This document shows, piece by piece, positions 16,142 through 24,058 of a stretch of 64,000 bases of DNA (within the stretch, counting starts at the first letter, position 1; each line of letters starts with the position of its first letter). Made by a program: the position numbers and the translations under genes. The stretch is from Fretibacter sp964410285 (GTDB lineage: Bacteria; Pseudomonadota; Alphaproteobacteria; Caulobacterales; Maricaulaceae). The DNA is taken from positions 62,001 to 126,000 of the forward strand of contig CAYPFR010000008.1 of the NCBI GenBank assembly GCA_964410285.1. The letters are read 5' to 3'. The notes under the pieces are model-generated. The model saw nothing but the letters and a program-made list of their open reading frames with translations, did no database searches and was not told where the DNA came from.

Positions 16142-17224
16142 ATGAAATTTGTAGATCAGGCTAAAATATACATTCGGTCCGGCGACGGCGGCGCGGGAAG
16201 CGTCTCCTTTCGCCGCGAGAAAAATATTGCCTTTGGCGGACCTAATGGCGGGGACGGCGGCGTGGGCGGCTCTGTCTATGCCGTAGCCGAAAGCTCCCTC
16301 AACACATTGATTGATTACCGCTATAAACAGCATTTCAAAGCCAAAACTGGCACGCACGGAATGGGCCGCGACCGGGCGGGCGCAAGCGGCAGCGATATTA
16401 TCCTGCCCGTGCCTGTAGGTACGCAAATTTTTGACGCCGATAGCGACGAGCTTCTGGTCGATATGGTAGAGCCCGGTCAGCGGGCGCTTTTGGCACAAGG
16501 GGGCAATGGCGGCTGGGGGAACGCCCGGTTTAAATCCTCGACCAATCAAGCGCCGCGCCGTGCCAACCCCGGCGAAGACGGCGAAGAGCGCTGGATTTGG
16601 CTACGATTAAAATTAATCGCGGATGCAGGGCTCGTGGGCCTGCCCAATGCGGGCAAATCGACATTCCTCTCTACTGTTACGGCGGCTACGCCCAAAACGG
16701 CAGATTACCCCTTTACGACGCTGCACCCACATTTAGGCGTAGTTGACCTTGGCCCCGTAGAGCGCTTTGTGCTGGCGGATCTACCCGGGCTTATCGAAGG
16801 AGCGAGCGAGGGCGCGGGGCTTGGGCACCGTTTCCTGGGCCATGTGGAGCGCTGCGCGGCGGTGCTGCATTTAGTCGATGCCTCTGCCGCCGACCCCGCC
16901 GCAGATTACACCGTCATTCGCAATGAGCTTATTAATTACGGCGGTGGGATAGAGGATAAGCCGGAAATTGTCGTGCTTACAAAATGCGACGCGATTGACG
17001 AAGCGACAATAGAAGCCGCGAAATCCTCCGTCGAGGCCGCTTGCGGGCAAACGCCTCTCTTGATTTCGAGTGTCTCCCAGCAAGGTCTGCGGCCTGTGCT
17101 CTTTAGTGTTTATGGCCACGTCGAGACGCGCCGCGCCGACGAAGACGCCGCGCGCGAGGCAAGGCTACGCAAAGCCGCGATTAAGCGCGGAGAGATCGAA
17201 GACAATAAAGGCTGGTCGCCCTAA
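16142..17224 (+). CDS. obgE: Obg/CgtA GTPase
   Basis: 360 residues. MKFVDQAKIYIRSGDGGAGSVSFRREK opens the Gly-rich Obg domain. GLVGLPNAGKST is the G1 P-loop, the switch II motif is DLPGLIEG, and TKCD gives guanine specificity. The C-terminal OCT domain is missing, as in many proteobacteria. Function: 50S maturation and stress control. The start is set at 16142 because Obg proteins begin MKFVDQ; the longer frame from 16106 adds an unrelated leader. It ends 1 base before proB. Confidence 0.96.
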   Translation: MKFVDQAKIYIRSGDGGAGSVSFRREKNIAFGGPNGGDGGVGGSVYAVAESSLNTLIDYRYKQHFKAKTGTHGMGRDRAGASGSDIILPVPVGTQIFDADSDELLVDMVEPGQRALLAQGGNGGWGNARFKSSTNQAPRRANPGEDGEERWIWLRLKLIADAGLVGLPNAGKSTFLSTVTAATPKTADYPFTTLHPHLGVVDLGPVERFVLADLPGLIEGASEGAGLGHRFLGHVERCAAVLHLVDASAADPAADYTVIRNELINYGGGIEDKPEIVVLTKCDAIDEATIEAAKSSVEAACGQTPLLISSVSQQGLRPVLFSVYGHVETRRADEDAAREARLRKAAIKRGEIEDNKGWSP

Positions 17225-17225
17225 A

Positions 17226-18359
17226 ATGAACAGCCGTGAGATATTCGCGCAGGCCCGCCGCGTGGTCATCAAAGTTGGCTCAGCGCTGCTGGTTGATTCG
17301 GCCTCCGGCGCGCTCAACACCGCTTGGCTCTCCGCGATTTGCGAAGATATTGCCGTGCTTTCAAAAGAAGGAAAGCAAGTCTTGCTGGTATCCTCTGGCG
17401 CTGTCGCACTTGGCCGCGGTGCGCTTGAGCTTGCCGGCACATCCCTCACCTTGCCGCAAAAACAAGCCTGCGCAGCGGCGGGACAGACCATTTTGACAAG
17501 GGCCTATGCCGATGCCATGCGCCCGCTTGGACTTACCACCGCGCAGGCCCTTTTGACCCTAGAGGATACGGAAAATCGGCGCCGCTGGCTGAATGCCCGT
17601 GCAACGCTCACGACCTTGCTAGAGCTTGGCATCATCCCGATCATCAACGAAAATGATACCGTTGCCACAGATGAAATTCGTTACGGCGACAATGACCGCT
17701 TGGCGGCGCGCACCGCGCAGATGATAAGCGCCGATAGTCTGATATTGTTGTCTGATATTGACGGCCTTTATACGCGCGACCCGCGCACAAACCCGGGGGC
17801 CGAGCACCTCCCCTTTATTGCAGAGATCACGCCAGATGTTATCGCCATGGGCGGCGGAGTGAATTTAGCAGCAGGCATGGGGTCTGGCGGCATGGCAACA
17901 AAACTTGCCGCCGCGCATATCGCGGCGGCTGCGGGCTGCCATATGTGCGTCATGGACGGCACGCAGCCTTCGCCCATATCGCGGCTTCGCGCAGGGGCAA
18001 AATGCACATGGTTTGCCGCCGCTGATGCGCCGCAAAATGCACGGCGCAGATGGATTGGCGGGACATTAGATATTAAAGGTACGCTTAGCCTTGATGCGGG
18101 GGCCGTTCGCGCGCTTAGCCGAGGCAAAAGCCTGCTTGCGGCAGGGGTGAGCCGCGTGTCGGGCGCGTTTAAAAAGGGCGACACAGTCTCTCTGCTTTCC
18201 CCGGACGGCACAGAAATCGCGCGCGGCCTCATCTCTTATGATGCCCGGGAAACACAAGCAATTCTGGGTAAAAATTCAGCAGAAATTTCCGCCGTGCTGG
18301 GGTATGACAACGGGGCAGCCTTGGTACATAGAGATAATTTAGTCGTGACGGGATTATGA
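17226..18359 (+). CDS. proB: Glutamate 5-kinase
   Basis: 377 residues. An amino-acid kinase domain (RRVVIKVGSALL, VSSGAVALGRG, PIINENDTVA, SDIDGLYTRDPR) is followed by a C-terminal PUA domain of about 100 residues. First step of proline synthesis: ATP-dependent phosphorylation of glutamate. The start at 17226 follows the obgE stop by one base; the longer frame back to 17070 lies inside obgE and is rejected. The stop overlaps proA by 4 bases, so proB-proA are coupled. Confidence 0.97.
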   Translation: MNSREIFAQARRVVIKVGSALLVDSASGALNTAWLSAICEDIAVLSKEGKQVLLVSSGAVALGRGALELAGTSLTLPQKQACAAAGQTILTRAYADAMRPLGLTTAQALLTLEDTENRRRWLNARATLTTLLELGIIPIINENDTVATDEIRYGDNDRLAARTAQMISADSLILLSDIDGLYTRDPRTNPGAEHLPFIAEITPDVIAMGGGVNLAAGMGSGGMATKLAAAHIAAAAGCHMCVMDGTQPSPISRLRAGAKCTWFAAADAPQNARRRWIGGTLDIKGTLSLDAGAVRALSRGKSLLAAGVSRVSGAFKKGDTVSLLSPDGTEIARGLISYDARETQAILGKNSAEISAVLGYDNGAALVHRDNLVVTGL

Positions 18360-19639
18360 GCTTAGCATTTTCAGACTTTAACGATTTGGCCGCCTATATG
18401 AAGGCCCTTGGCAAAGAGGCTCGGGCGGCCTCACGGCAGCTTCGCCTCTCCAGCGGGCCGCAGCGAAACGACGCGATTTCCGCCATGGCCGGTGAAATTC
18501 GTAAAGCCGCCAGTGACATACTAATTGCCAATGCCAAAGACATGGCCGGCGGACGTGAAAAAGGTCTGTCCGCGGCGATGCTCGACCGGCTCGAATTAAC
18601 GCCTCCGCGTATTGAAGCAATGGCCGCAGGGCTTGAGGCTATTGCCAAGCTCCCCGACCCTGTTGGAGCAATTGACACGCAATGGGAGCAGCCAAATGGG
18701 CTGAAATTTTCCAAAGTCCGCGTGCCGCTTGGCGTGATTGGTATGATTTATGAGAGCCGCCCGAACGTCACGGCGGACGCAGGCGCGCTTTGCGTGAAAT
18801 CGGGAAATGGCTGTATCCTGCGCGGCGGCTCGGAGGCCGTGAACTCCAACCTCGCGATCCATGCGGCTATGACGCGCGGCCTTGTCAAAGCAGGTCTACC
18901 CCAGAGCTGCGTGCAATATATCACCACAACCGACCGCGCCGCTGTTGGCGCTTTACTGGGCGGGATGGAGGGTGCGGTTGATTTGATCATACCGCGCGGC
19001 GGCAAAAACCTGATCGCGCGTGTACAAAGTGATGCCCGCGTACCGGTGCTCGCCCATCTTGAGGGGCTCAACCACAGCTATGTCCATGAGGCTGCTGATT
19101 TTGATCAAGCCATCGCAGTGATATTAAATGCCAAGCTGCGCCGAACAGGCGTTTGCGGCTCAACCGAAACCGTGCTGATTGACCGAACTATCCTATCCGA
19201 TTTCGCGCCCAAATTGATCGCAGCCCTGCACGAAAAGGGGTGCGAAATTCGCGCCGATCAAGACATTTGCAAGCTCTCCGATCTTGTTATACCCGCCGCG
19301 CCAGTGGATTTTCACACCGAACATCTTGCCGCAATTGTGAACATGGCGGTATGCGATAATATTGACGCGGCGCTGGCCCATATTGACACCCATGGCAGCG
19401 GCCATACAGATTGTATTTTAACCCAAGACGAGACCGCCGCAGCGCGTTTCCTGCGCGATGTCGATAGCGCGATTTGCCTGCATAATGCCTCGACCCAATA
19501 TGCCGACGGCGGAGAATTTGGATTTGGCGCAGAAATTGGCATTGCCACAGGCCGGCTACATGCACGCGGCCCAGTTGGCGCGCAGCACCTGACCAGCTAT
19601 AAATATTGCGTCGTTGGCAACGGGCATCTTCGCCCTTGA
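18356..19639 (+). CDS. proA: Gamma-glutamyl phosphate reductase
   Basis: 427 residues. Aldehyde-dehydrogenase-like fold with PLGVIGMIYESRPNVTADAG, VDLIIPRGGKNLI and the catalytic cysteine in KLRRTGVCGSTETVLID. It ends with FGFGAEIGIATGRLHARGPVGAQHLTSYKY, the ProA signature. Reduces glutamyl phosphate to the semialdehyde with NADPH. Coupled to proB by ATGA and to nadD by TGATG. Confidence 0.97.
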   Translation: MSLAFSDFNDLAAYMKALGKEARAASRQLRLSSGPQRNDAISAMAGEIRKAASDILIANAKDMAGGREKGLSAAMLDRLELTPPRIEAMAAGLEAIAKLPDPVGAIDTQWEQPNGLKFSKVRVPLGVIGMIYESRPNVTADAGALCVKSGNGCILRGGSEAVNSNLAIHAAMTRGLVKAGLPQSCVQYITTTDRAAVGALLGGMEGAVDLIIPRGGKNLIARVQSDARVPVLAHLEGLNHSYVHEAADFDQAIAVILNAKLRRTGVCGSTETVLIDRTILSDFAPKLIAALHEKGCEIRADQDICKLSDLVIPAAPVDFHTEHLAAIVNMAVCDNIDAALAHIDTHGSGHTDCILTQDETAAARFLRDVDSAICLHNASTQYADGGEFGFGAEIGIATGRLHARGPVGAQHLTSYKYCVVGNGHLRP

Positions 19640-20262
19640 TGACGGCAAAGCACATGGGCCCGAGCCTTAGAAAAACTAATGCCAAGCGGGGCCGCGCAAT
19701 CGGCCTTTTTGGCGGTTCTTTCAATCCCGCCCATCACGGGCATTTACACGCGGCACAGACCGCGCTCACCGCGCTGGGTTTAGATGAAGTCTGGTGGCTG
19801 GTCAGCCCGCAAAACCCCCTCAAACCCGCCCAGCCCAGCTATGAGAGCCGCGCGGCGACTGTGCGCGCCTTGGGGTTACCTCGCCGGATGAAAATTTCTG
19901 ACCTTGAGATCAAAAGCGGCACGCGCTTTACTGCGGATATGCTTAGCGCGGCACAAAGACGCTATCCACAAACGCGCTTTGTGTTTTTGATGGGGGCTGA
20001 CAATTTTGCGCAGCTACCGCGCTGGCGGCGCTGGCAGGACATCATGGAAACCGTACCGATAGCCATCATCGCCCGTCCATCCCATACCGGAGAACCGCAA
20101 TTTCGCGCGCGGCTTGGCCGCGTGGCTCGTCAGTACCGCGCCGCGCGCCTCACGGAAACCAGCGCCCGTAGGCTCGCTCGCTTGCAAGCTCCTGCTTGGA
20201 CTTATATCACCGCGCCGCTAAACCGCTTATCTTCCTCCGCAATAAGGGCCAAGCAGCGATAG
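19639..20262 (+). CDS. nadD: Nicotinate-nucleotide adenylyltransferase
   Basis: 207 residues from the ATG at 19639, which overlaps the proA stop (TGATG). IGLFGGSFNPAHHGHL is the nucleotidyltransferase motif with the (H/T)xGH signature. FLMGADNFAQLPRWRRW is the NadD motif, and SSSAIR near the end is the ISSTxIR-like motif. It transfers AMP to nicotinate mononucleotide in NAD synthesis. A longer frame from 19606 would overlap proA by 34 bases and is less likely. Confidence 0.95.
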   Translation: MTAKHMGPSLRKTNAKRGRAIGLFGGSFNPAHHGHLHAAQTALTALGLDEVWWLVSPQNPLKPAQPSYESRAATVRALGLPRRMKISDLEIKSGTRFTADMLSAAQRRYPQTRFVFLMGADNFAQLPRWRRWQDIMETVPIAIIARPSHTGEPQFRARLGRVARQYRAARLTETSARRLARLQAPAWTYITAPLNRLSSSAIRAKQR

Positions 20263-20292
20263 CCACGCCAATTTAAATATGTTAAGGCCCTT

Positions 20293-20320
20293 CCCTAAGA
20301 TTAATCCCGCCCTAAGATTA
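20293..20320. repeat. 11-base direct repeat upstream of rsfS
   Basis: CCCTAAGATTA occurs at 20293-20303 and 20310-20320, exactly 17 bases apart, just before the rsfS Shine-Dalgarno. It could be a regulator half-site pair, or chance. Confidence 0.5.
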
Positions 20321-20333
20321 GTGGAGACATCCC

Positions 20334-20810
20334 CTGCCTGTAAAAGATAAGAACAGTCCAAAAGTCCCGGCCGATGGAGCCGCGCGCGGACATACCCAAG
20401 CAAATCCAAACGACAAGCCCCGTCCCAAAGCCGATGTCAAAGCCGCCAAAGCGCTGTGCGATTACATGGTTGGCATATTGGACGAGAACTCGGCGCAGGA
20501 TGTAATCAAGATTGATATTACCGGAAAATCATCGGTTGCCGATTATATGGTCGTGGCCTCTGGCCGCTCCAACCGCCATGTTAATGCGCTGGCGGATTAC
20601 CTCATCAAGGGATTAAAAGACCGCGACTTTGGCGAGATTGGCGTAGAAGGCCTTGATGCGGCGGACTGGGTATTGATCGATGCGGGCGATGTCGTCATGC
20701 ATATTTTCCGCCCCGAAGTGCGCGCCTTTTACAATCTTGAAAAGATTTGGTCCGTGCCCTTACCCGAGTCTGTGCGCGCCTTAGCCCCCGCCGCCCCCGA
20801 AGAGGATTAA
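20334..20810 (+). CDS. rsfS: Ribosomal silencing factor RsfS, apparent CTG start
   Basis: The conserved fold needs KALCDYMVGILDENSAQDV at its N-terminus (E. coli KALQDFVIDKIDD as recalled), but the first ATG (20466) begins inside that helix. Upstream the frame is open back to a TAG at 20319 and contains no ATG, GTG or TTG. CTG at 20334 is preceded by GGAG with a 7-base gap, giving 158 residues with a Lys/Pro-rich leader of about 44. GKSSVADYMVVASGRSNRHV and GVEGLDAADWVLIDAGDVVMHIF are RsfS signatures. It binds L14 and blocks subunit joining in starvation. The next gene also starts with CTG. Confidence 0.85.
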   Translation: MPVKDKNSPKVPADGAARGHTQANPNDKPRPKADVKAAKALCDYMVGILDENSAQDVIKIDITGKSSVADYMVVASGRSNRHVNALADYLIKGLKDRDFGEIGVEGLDAADWVLIDAGDVVMHIFRPEVRAFYNLEKIWSVPLPESVRALAPAAPEED

Positions 20811-20813
20811 GCC

Positions 20814-21284
20814 CTGAAACTGACTGTGCGCGCGGCGGGCATCATCCGCAAAGGCCCCGAACGTGTGATGGTAGATGACTATGTCAAACGCGCCAACGGG
20901 CTGGCGCGCAGCTGCGGGTTTCATGGGCTTAGCGAAACCCAGCTTGATGTCCGCTCAGCCAAGACCCGCCAAGAGGAAACCTTGCGAATTTTAGGCGGGC
21001 TTAATCCCGCAGATAAGCTGATTGTCCTAGATGAACGCGGCAAAGCCCAAAATTCTCAGGCGATTGCCCGCAAGATCAGCCAATGGCGAGACGGCGGCAT
21101 TGGCGAGGCTATCTTTGCGATAGGCGCGGCCGATGGATTTGATCATGACGCCATACCTAAGGGCGCGGAGCTTTGGAGTTTTGGCCCCGCCGTGTGGCCG
21201 CATAAGCTCGTGCGCGTCATGCTCTGCGAGCAGCTGTACCGCGCGCTTTCCATTTTATCAGGCAGCCCCTATCATCGCGAGTAA
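20814..21284 (+). CDS. rlmH: 23S rRNA (pseudouridine1915-N3)-methyltransferase, apparent CTG start
   Basis: 156 residues when started at CTG 20814, giving (M)KLTVRAAG, the conserved RlmH N-terminus. AGAGGA lies 7 bases before it, overlapping the rsfS stop region. The alternative GTG at 20826 would delete the first strand and is 19 bases from the Shine-Dalgarno. LIVLDERGKAQNSQAIARKI, FAIGAADGFD and PHKLVRVMLCEQLYRALSI with final PYHRE are the SPOUT knot motifs. It methylates pseudouridine 1915 in helix 69. The stop overlaps the next gene (TAATG). Confidence 0.9.
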   Translation: MKLTVRAAGIIRKGPERVMVDDYVKRANGLARSCGFHGLSETQLDVRSAKTRQEETLRILGGLNPADKLIVLDERGKAQNSQAIARKISQWRDGGIGEAIFAIGAADGFDHDAIPKGAELWSFGPAVWPHKLVRVMLCEQLYRALSILSGSPYHRE

Positions 21285-22579
21285 TGGTTAAGCGCATGTC
21301 CCATTCTCATCGCCATTTACTTGCACGGCTCACGGGGCTTTGGATTGGGCTGTTCTTTTGTATCGCCCCTCAGGCACTGGCGCAAACGACAATAGAAATT
21401 TCAACAACCCCGCAGGACCTTGAGCAGATTAACAAAGCGCAGGCCGAGGCCAAGGCCAAAGCGGAAGCCTTGTCGCGCAAGACCGAAAAAACCAAATCCG
21501 AAGTTGCGCGCCTGAAGAAAAATCTACAACGCAGCGCCGCCGAGTCCGCCTCCTATGAGAAGGCGAGCCGCGAGATCGAAAAAAAGCTTAACGCGCTTTC
21601 GCGCAGCGAAGCCCAAATTACGGGCAAATTGGGCCATGAGAACGCCGCTCAGCGCGAACTGCTCGCCGCCCTACAGCGGCTGAGCGAGACGCCGCCACCC
21701 GCGCTATTATTGCGCGCACAATCCGCCGCCGAAGCCGCAAGAGCCGCTGTAATTATGAGAGATTTGAATGCGCAATTAGGCGCTCAATCCGCCGCCCTTT
21801 CAAAGGAGCTTCGCGCCCTCTCAAAGGTCCGCAGCGAGATACACAGTGAAAAATCCAAGCTCCTGGAGACCGAAAAGACGCTGAGCCAGCAGCGCGATGA
21901 TATGCGAAAGCTGGTAAAGACAAAGGCGGCATTGGTAAATTCTCTCGCCGCTGATCAGCAAAAAGCACAAAAACGGGCTGCCGCTCTGGCCGTTAAAGCC
22001 AATGATCTGCGCGAGTTAATGTCAAGAATTGAGCGCAGCGCAAAAGAGGTCAGGCCGCGCATCAAACCCGGCCCGCAGAGAACAGGTGAAGACACGGGCC
22101 GCGCCCCCTCTGGCCGCAATAGTGGACCGCGCTTAAAACCAGATGCCAACTCCCCCGCCCCCCAGCCGCTCTCGCAGCCGGGCGCAACGCGTTTTGCAGA
22201 CGCGCGCGGGGCCCTGCGCGCCCCCGCGCAAGGCCGGGTAACATCAAATTACGGCGGCGAGCGAAAAGGCGTCACCCTCTCAACCCGCCCCAATACCCAA
22301 GTCATCGCGCCCTTTGGGGGACGTATTGAATTTGCCGGTGCCTTTAAAAATTATGATAATGTCGTGATTTTGAATGTCGGGCAGAACTATTTTATGCTGC
22401 TGACTGGGCTTGGCGAAATATATGTCAGCTCCGGCGAGATGGTCACATCGGGTGAACCTCTAGGCTTAATGCCCGCCGGCACGCAGAGCGCGGAACTTTA
22501 TATAGAGCTGCGAAAGAACGGCGCACCGGTAAACCCCAAACCTTGGCTGGGGAATGCATTGGGCGCGAGTGGCGGCTAG
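21284..22579 (+). CDS. EnvC-like murein hydrolase activator with degenerate LytM domain
   Basis: 431 residues. Signal peptide ends at about ALAQ. Coiled coil from about 40 to 265 (IEISTTPQDLEQINKAQAEAKAKAEALSRKTEK onward), a Pro/Arg linker, then a LytM-type beta domain (VIAPFGGRIEFAGAFKNYDNVVILNVGQNYFMLLTGLGEI). The HxxxD and HxH zinc ligands of active M23 peptidases are absent, as in EnvC/NlpD. It is therefore likely a periplasmic activator of amidases in cell division. It is coupled to rlmH by TAATG and precedes ctpA. A second start exists at 21296. Confidence 0.88.
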   Translation: MVKRMSHSHRHLLARLTGLWIGLFFCIAPQALAQTTIEISTTPQDLEQINKAQAEAKAKAEALSRKTEKTKSEVARLKKNLQRSAAESASYEKASREIEKKLNALSRSEAQITGKLGHENAAQRELLAALQRLSETPPPALLLRAQSAAEAARAAVIMRDLNAQLGAQSAALSKELRALSKVRSEIHSEKSKLLETEKTLSQQRDDMRKLVKTKAALVNSLAADQQKAQKRAAALAVKANDLRELMSRIERSAKEVRPRIKPGPQRTGEDTGRAPSGRNSGPRLKPDANSPAPQPLSQPGATRFADARGALRAPAQGRVTSNYGGERKGVTLSTRPNTQVIAPFGGRIEFAGAFKNYDNVVILNVGQNYFMLLTGLGEIYVSSGEMVTSGEPLGLMPAGTQSAELYIELRKNGAPVNPKPWLGNALGASGG

Positions 22580-22659
22580 CCCGTCGTTGCGGCGCGCCCA
22601 ATCACAAAGCGCTAAGCGCAATGTGAACAAAGATGACGGAATGTTAGTGAATATAGGGT

Positions 22660-22688
22660 TTGCACTCACGCTAAAAAGGCGCATAAAT
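22660..22688 (+). promoter_or_regulatory. Candidate promoter of ctpA
   Basis: TTGCAC (22660-22665) and ATAAAT (22683-22688) with a 17-base spacer, about 45 bases before the ctpA start, in the 153-base gap after the EnvC-like gene. Confidence 0.5.
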
Positions 22689-22732
22689 ACAGTCAGCATC
22701 CCCGTGCTACCGCTTTAATTTGGAGCCTTTGA

Positions 22733-24055
22733 ATGAAATATATTCTTCCTGCCCTTGGCATTGTTTGCGCGGTTGGCCTCTTTGCAGGATCGACTCTTAC
22801 GACCTCCCAAGCCGCAGCCGTAGAGCGTTCTTCCAAGGCTGAAACCTTTAAACAACTGGAATTATTTGCCGATGTAATGGCGCGCGTTCGTGCAGATTAT
22901 GTGGTCGACGTTGAGGATAATCTTTTGATCGAGGATGCGATTAACGGCATGCTCCAAAGTCTTGATCCGCACAGTAGCTATCTGAATGCCGAAACCTTCC
23001 GCGACATGCAGCAAGTCACTTCGGGCGAGTACGGCGGCCTTGGTATGGAAGTGACCTCGGACTCTGGCTTTGTCAAAGTCATTGCGCCTATCGATAATAC
23101 ACCCGCATCAAAAGCTGGCATCAAAGCGGGTGACTACCTCACGGAAATCGACGGCGAGAGCCTGATTGGCGTTACCTTAAATGAGGCGGTGGAGCAAATG
23201 CGCGGCAAGCCCGGGGAACCAATCACGATCACCGTCGTGCGCAAGGAAGAAGACCCTAAAGAGATTACCTTGGTACGCGAAATCATCCCGCAAAACCGCG
23301 CGAGTTATCAAATCAAAGACGGTATTCCCGTCGTGCGCATTTCGCAATTCAATGAAAAAACAGAAGTTTCTATGAAGGCCGCAATTGCTGCAGCCAAGGC
23401 TGAGCTTGGCGGTTCTATCCCCGGGCTTGTTCTTGACCTGCGCCGTAATCCAGGCGGACTACTTGATCAGTCCATCAAGGTAAGCGGCGCCTTTCTTGAT
23501 GGCGGCGATGTTGTCTCGACCCGCGGACGCAGAGCCGGTGATGTATCCGAATATGGCGCGGACCGCGGGGAGCTTTTGAAGAACACGCCTATCGTTGTTT
23601 TGATTGACAATGCTTCGGCTTCGGCTGCCGAAATTGTCGCGGGCGCACTGCAGGACCGCGGACGCGGATTGGTCGTCGGGCAAACCTCATTTGGCAAAGG
23701 ATCCGTACAATCAGTTATTCCTCTACGGGGCGGACGCGACGGCGCACTGCGTATGACAACGGAGCGCTATTACACGCCTTCGGGGCGGTCTATTCAGGGC
23801 ACAGGCATTGAGCCTGATGTCTTTGTTTCCGCTGCGCCGGAAGACGAAAGCAAGCGCAAGAGCTTTCGTGAATCTGATCTTCCTAATGCGATTAAAAATG
23901 AGCTGGAAGAAGCCGAGGCCGATAAGCCAAAAGAAGAAATTAAAGTTGACTACCCGCCAGAAGATTATCCCGAAGATGGAGATTATCAGCTCGACCGCGC
24001 AGTTTCGATCTTAAAGGACGGCAGCTACAAAACACTTATGGCGGCGGCGGGTTAA
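22733..24055 (+). CDS. ctpA: Carboxy-terminal processing protease (S41A), first of a tandem pair
   Basis: 440 residues. Signal or anchor segment at 4-28. PDZ domain (YGGLGMEVTSDSGFVKVIAPIDNTPASKAGIKAGDYLTEIDG), then the S41 catalytic domain with the Ser in NASASAAEIVAGALQDRGR and the Lys in GQTSFGKGSVQS. Family knowledge: periplasmic Ser/Lys protease trimming protein C-termini, often in cell-wall remodelling. The C-terminal 70 residues are acidic and end in a helix shared with the next gene. The second paralogue starts 3 bases after the stop. Confidence 0.94.
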   Translation: MKYILPALGIVCAVGLFAGSTLTTSQAAAVERSSKAETFKQLELFADVMARVRADYVVDVEDNLLIEDAINGMLQSLDPHSSYLNAETFRDMQQVTSGEYGGLGMEVTSDSGFVKVIAPIDNTPASKAGIKAGDYLTEIDGESLIGVTLNEAVEQMRGKPGEPITITVVRKEEDPKEITLVREIIPQNRASYQIKDGIPVVRISQFNEKTEVSMKAAIAAAKAELGGSIPGLVLDLRRNPGGLLDQSIKVSGAFLDGGDVVSTRGRRAGDVSEYGADRGELLKNTPIVVLIDNASASAAEIVAGALQDRGRGLVVGQTSFGKGSVQSVIPLRGGRDGALRMTTERYYTPSGRSIQGTGIEPDVFVSAAPEDESKRKSFRESDLPNAIKNELEEAEADKPKEEIKVDYPPEDYPEDGDYQLDRAVSILKDGSYKTLMAAAG

Positions 24056-24058
24056 TTC

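Noticed and set aside
16055..16549. 164-codon minus-strand ORF over the obgE start
   Set aside because: Shadow of obgE; no motif.
20334..20826. Sequencing error explaining the CTG starts
   Set aside because: Two independent genes with correct Shine-Dalgarno spacing make a shared error unlikely, though it is not excluded.
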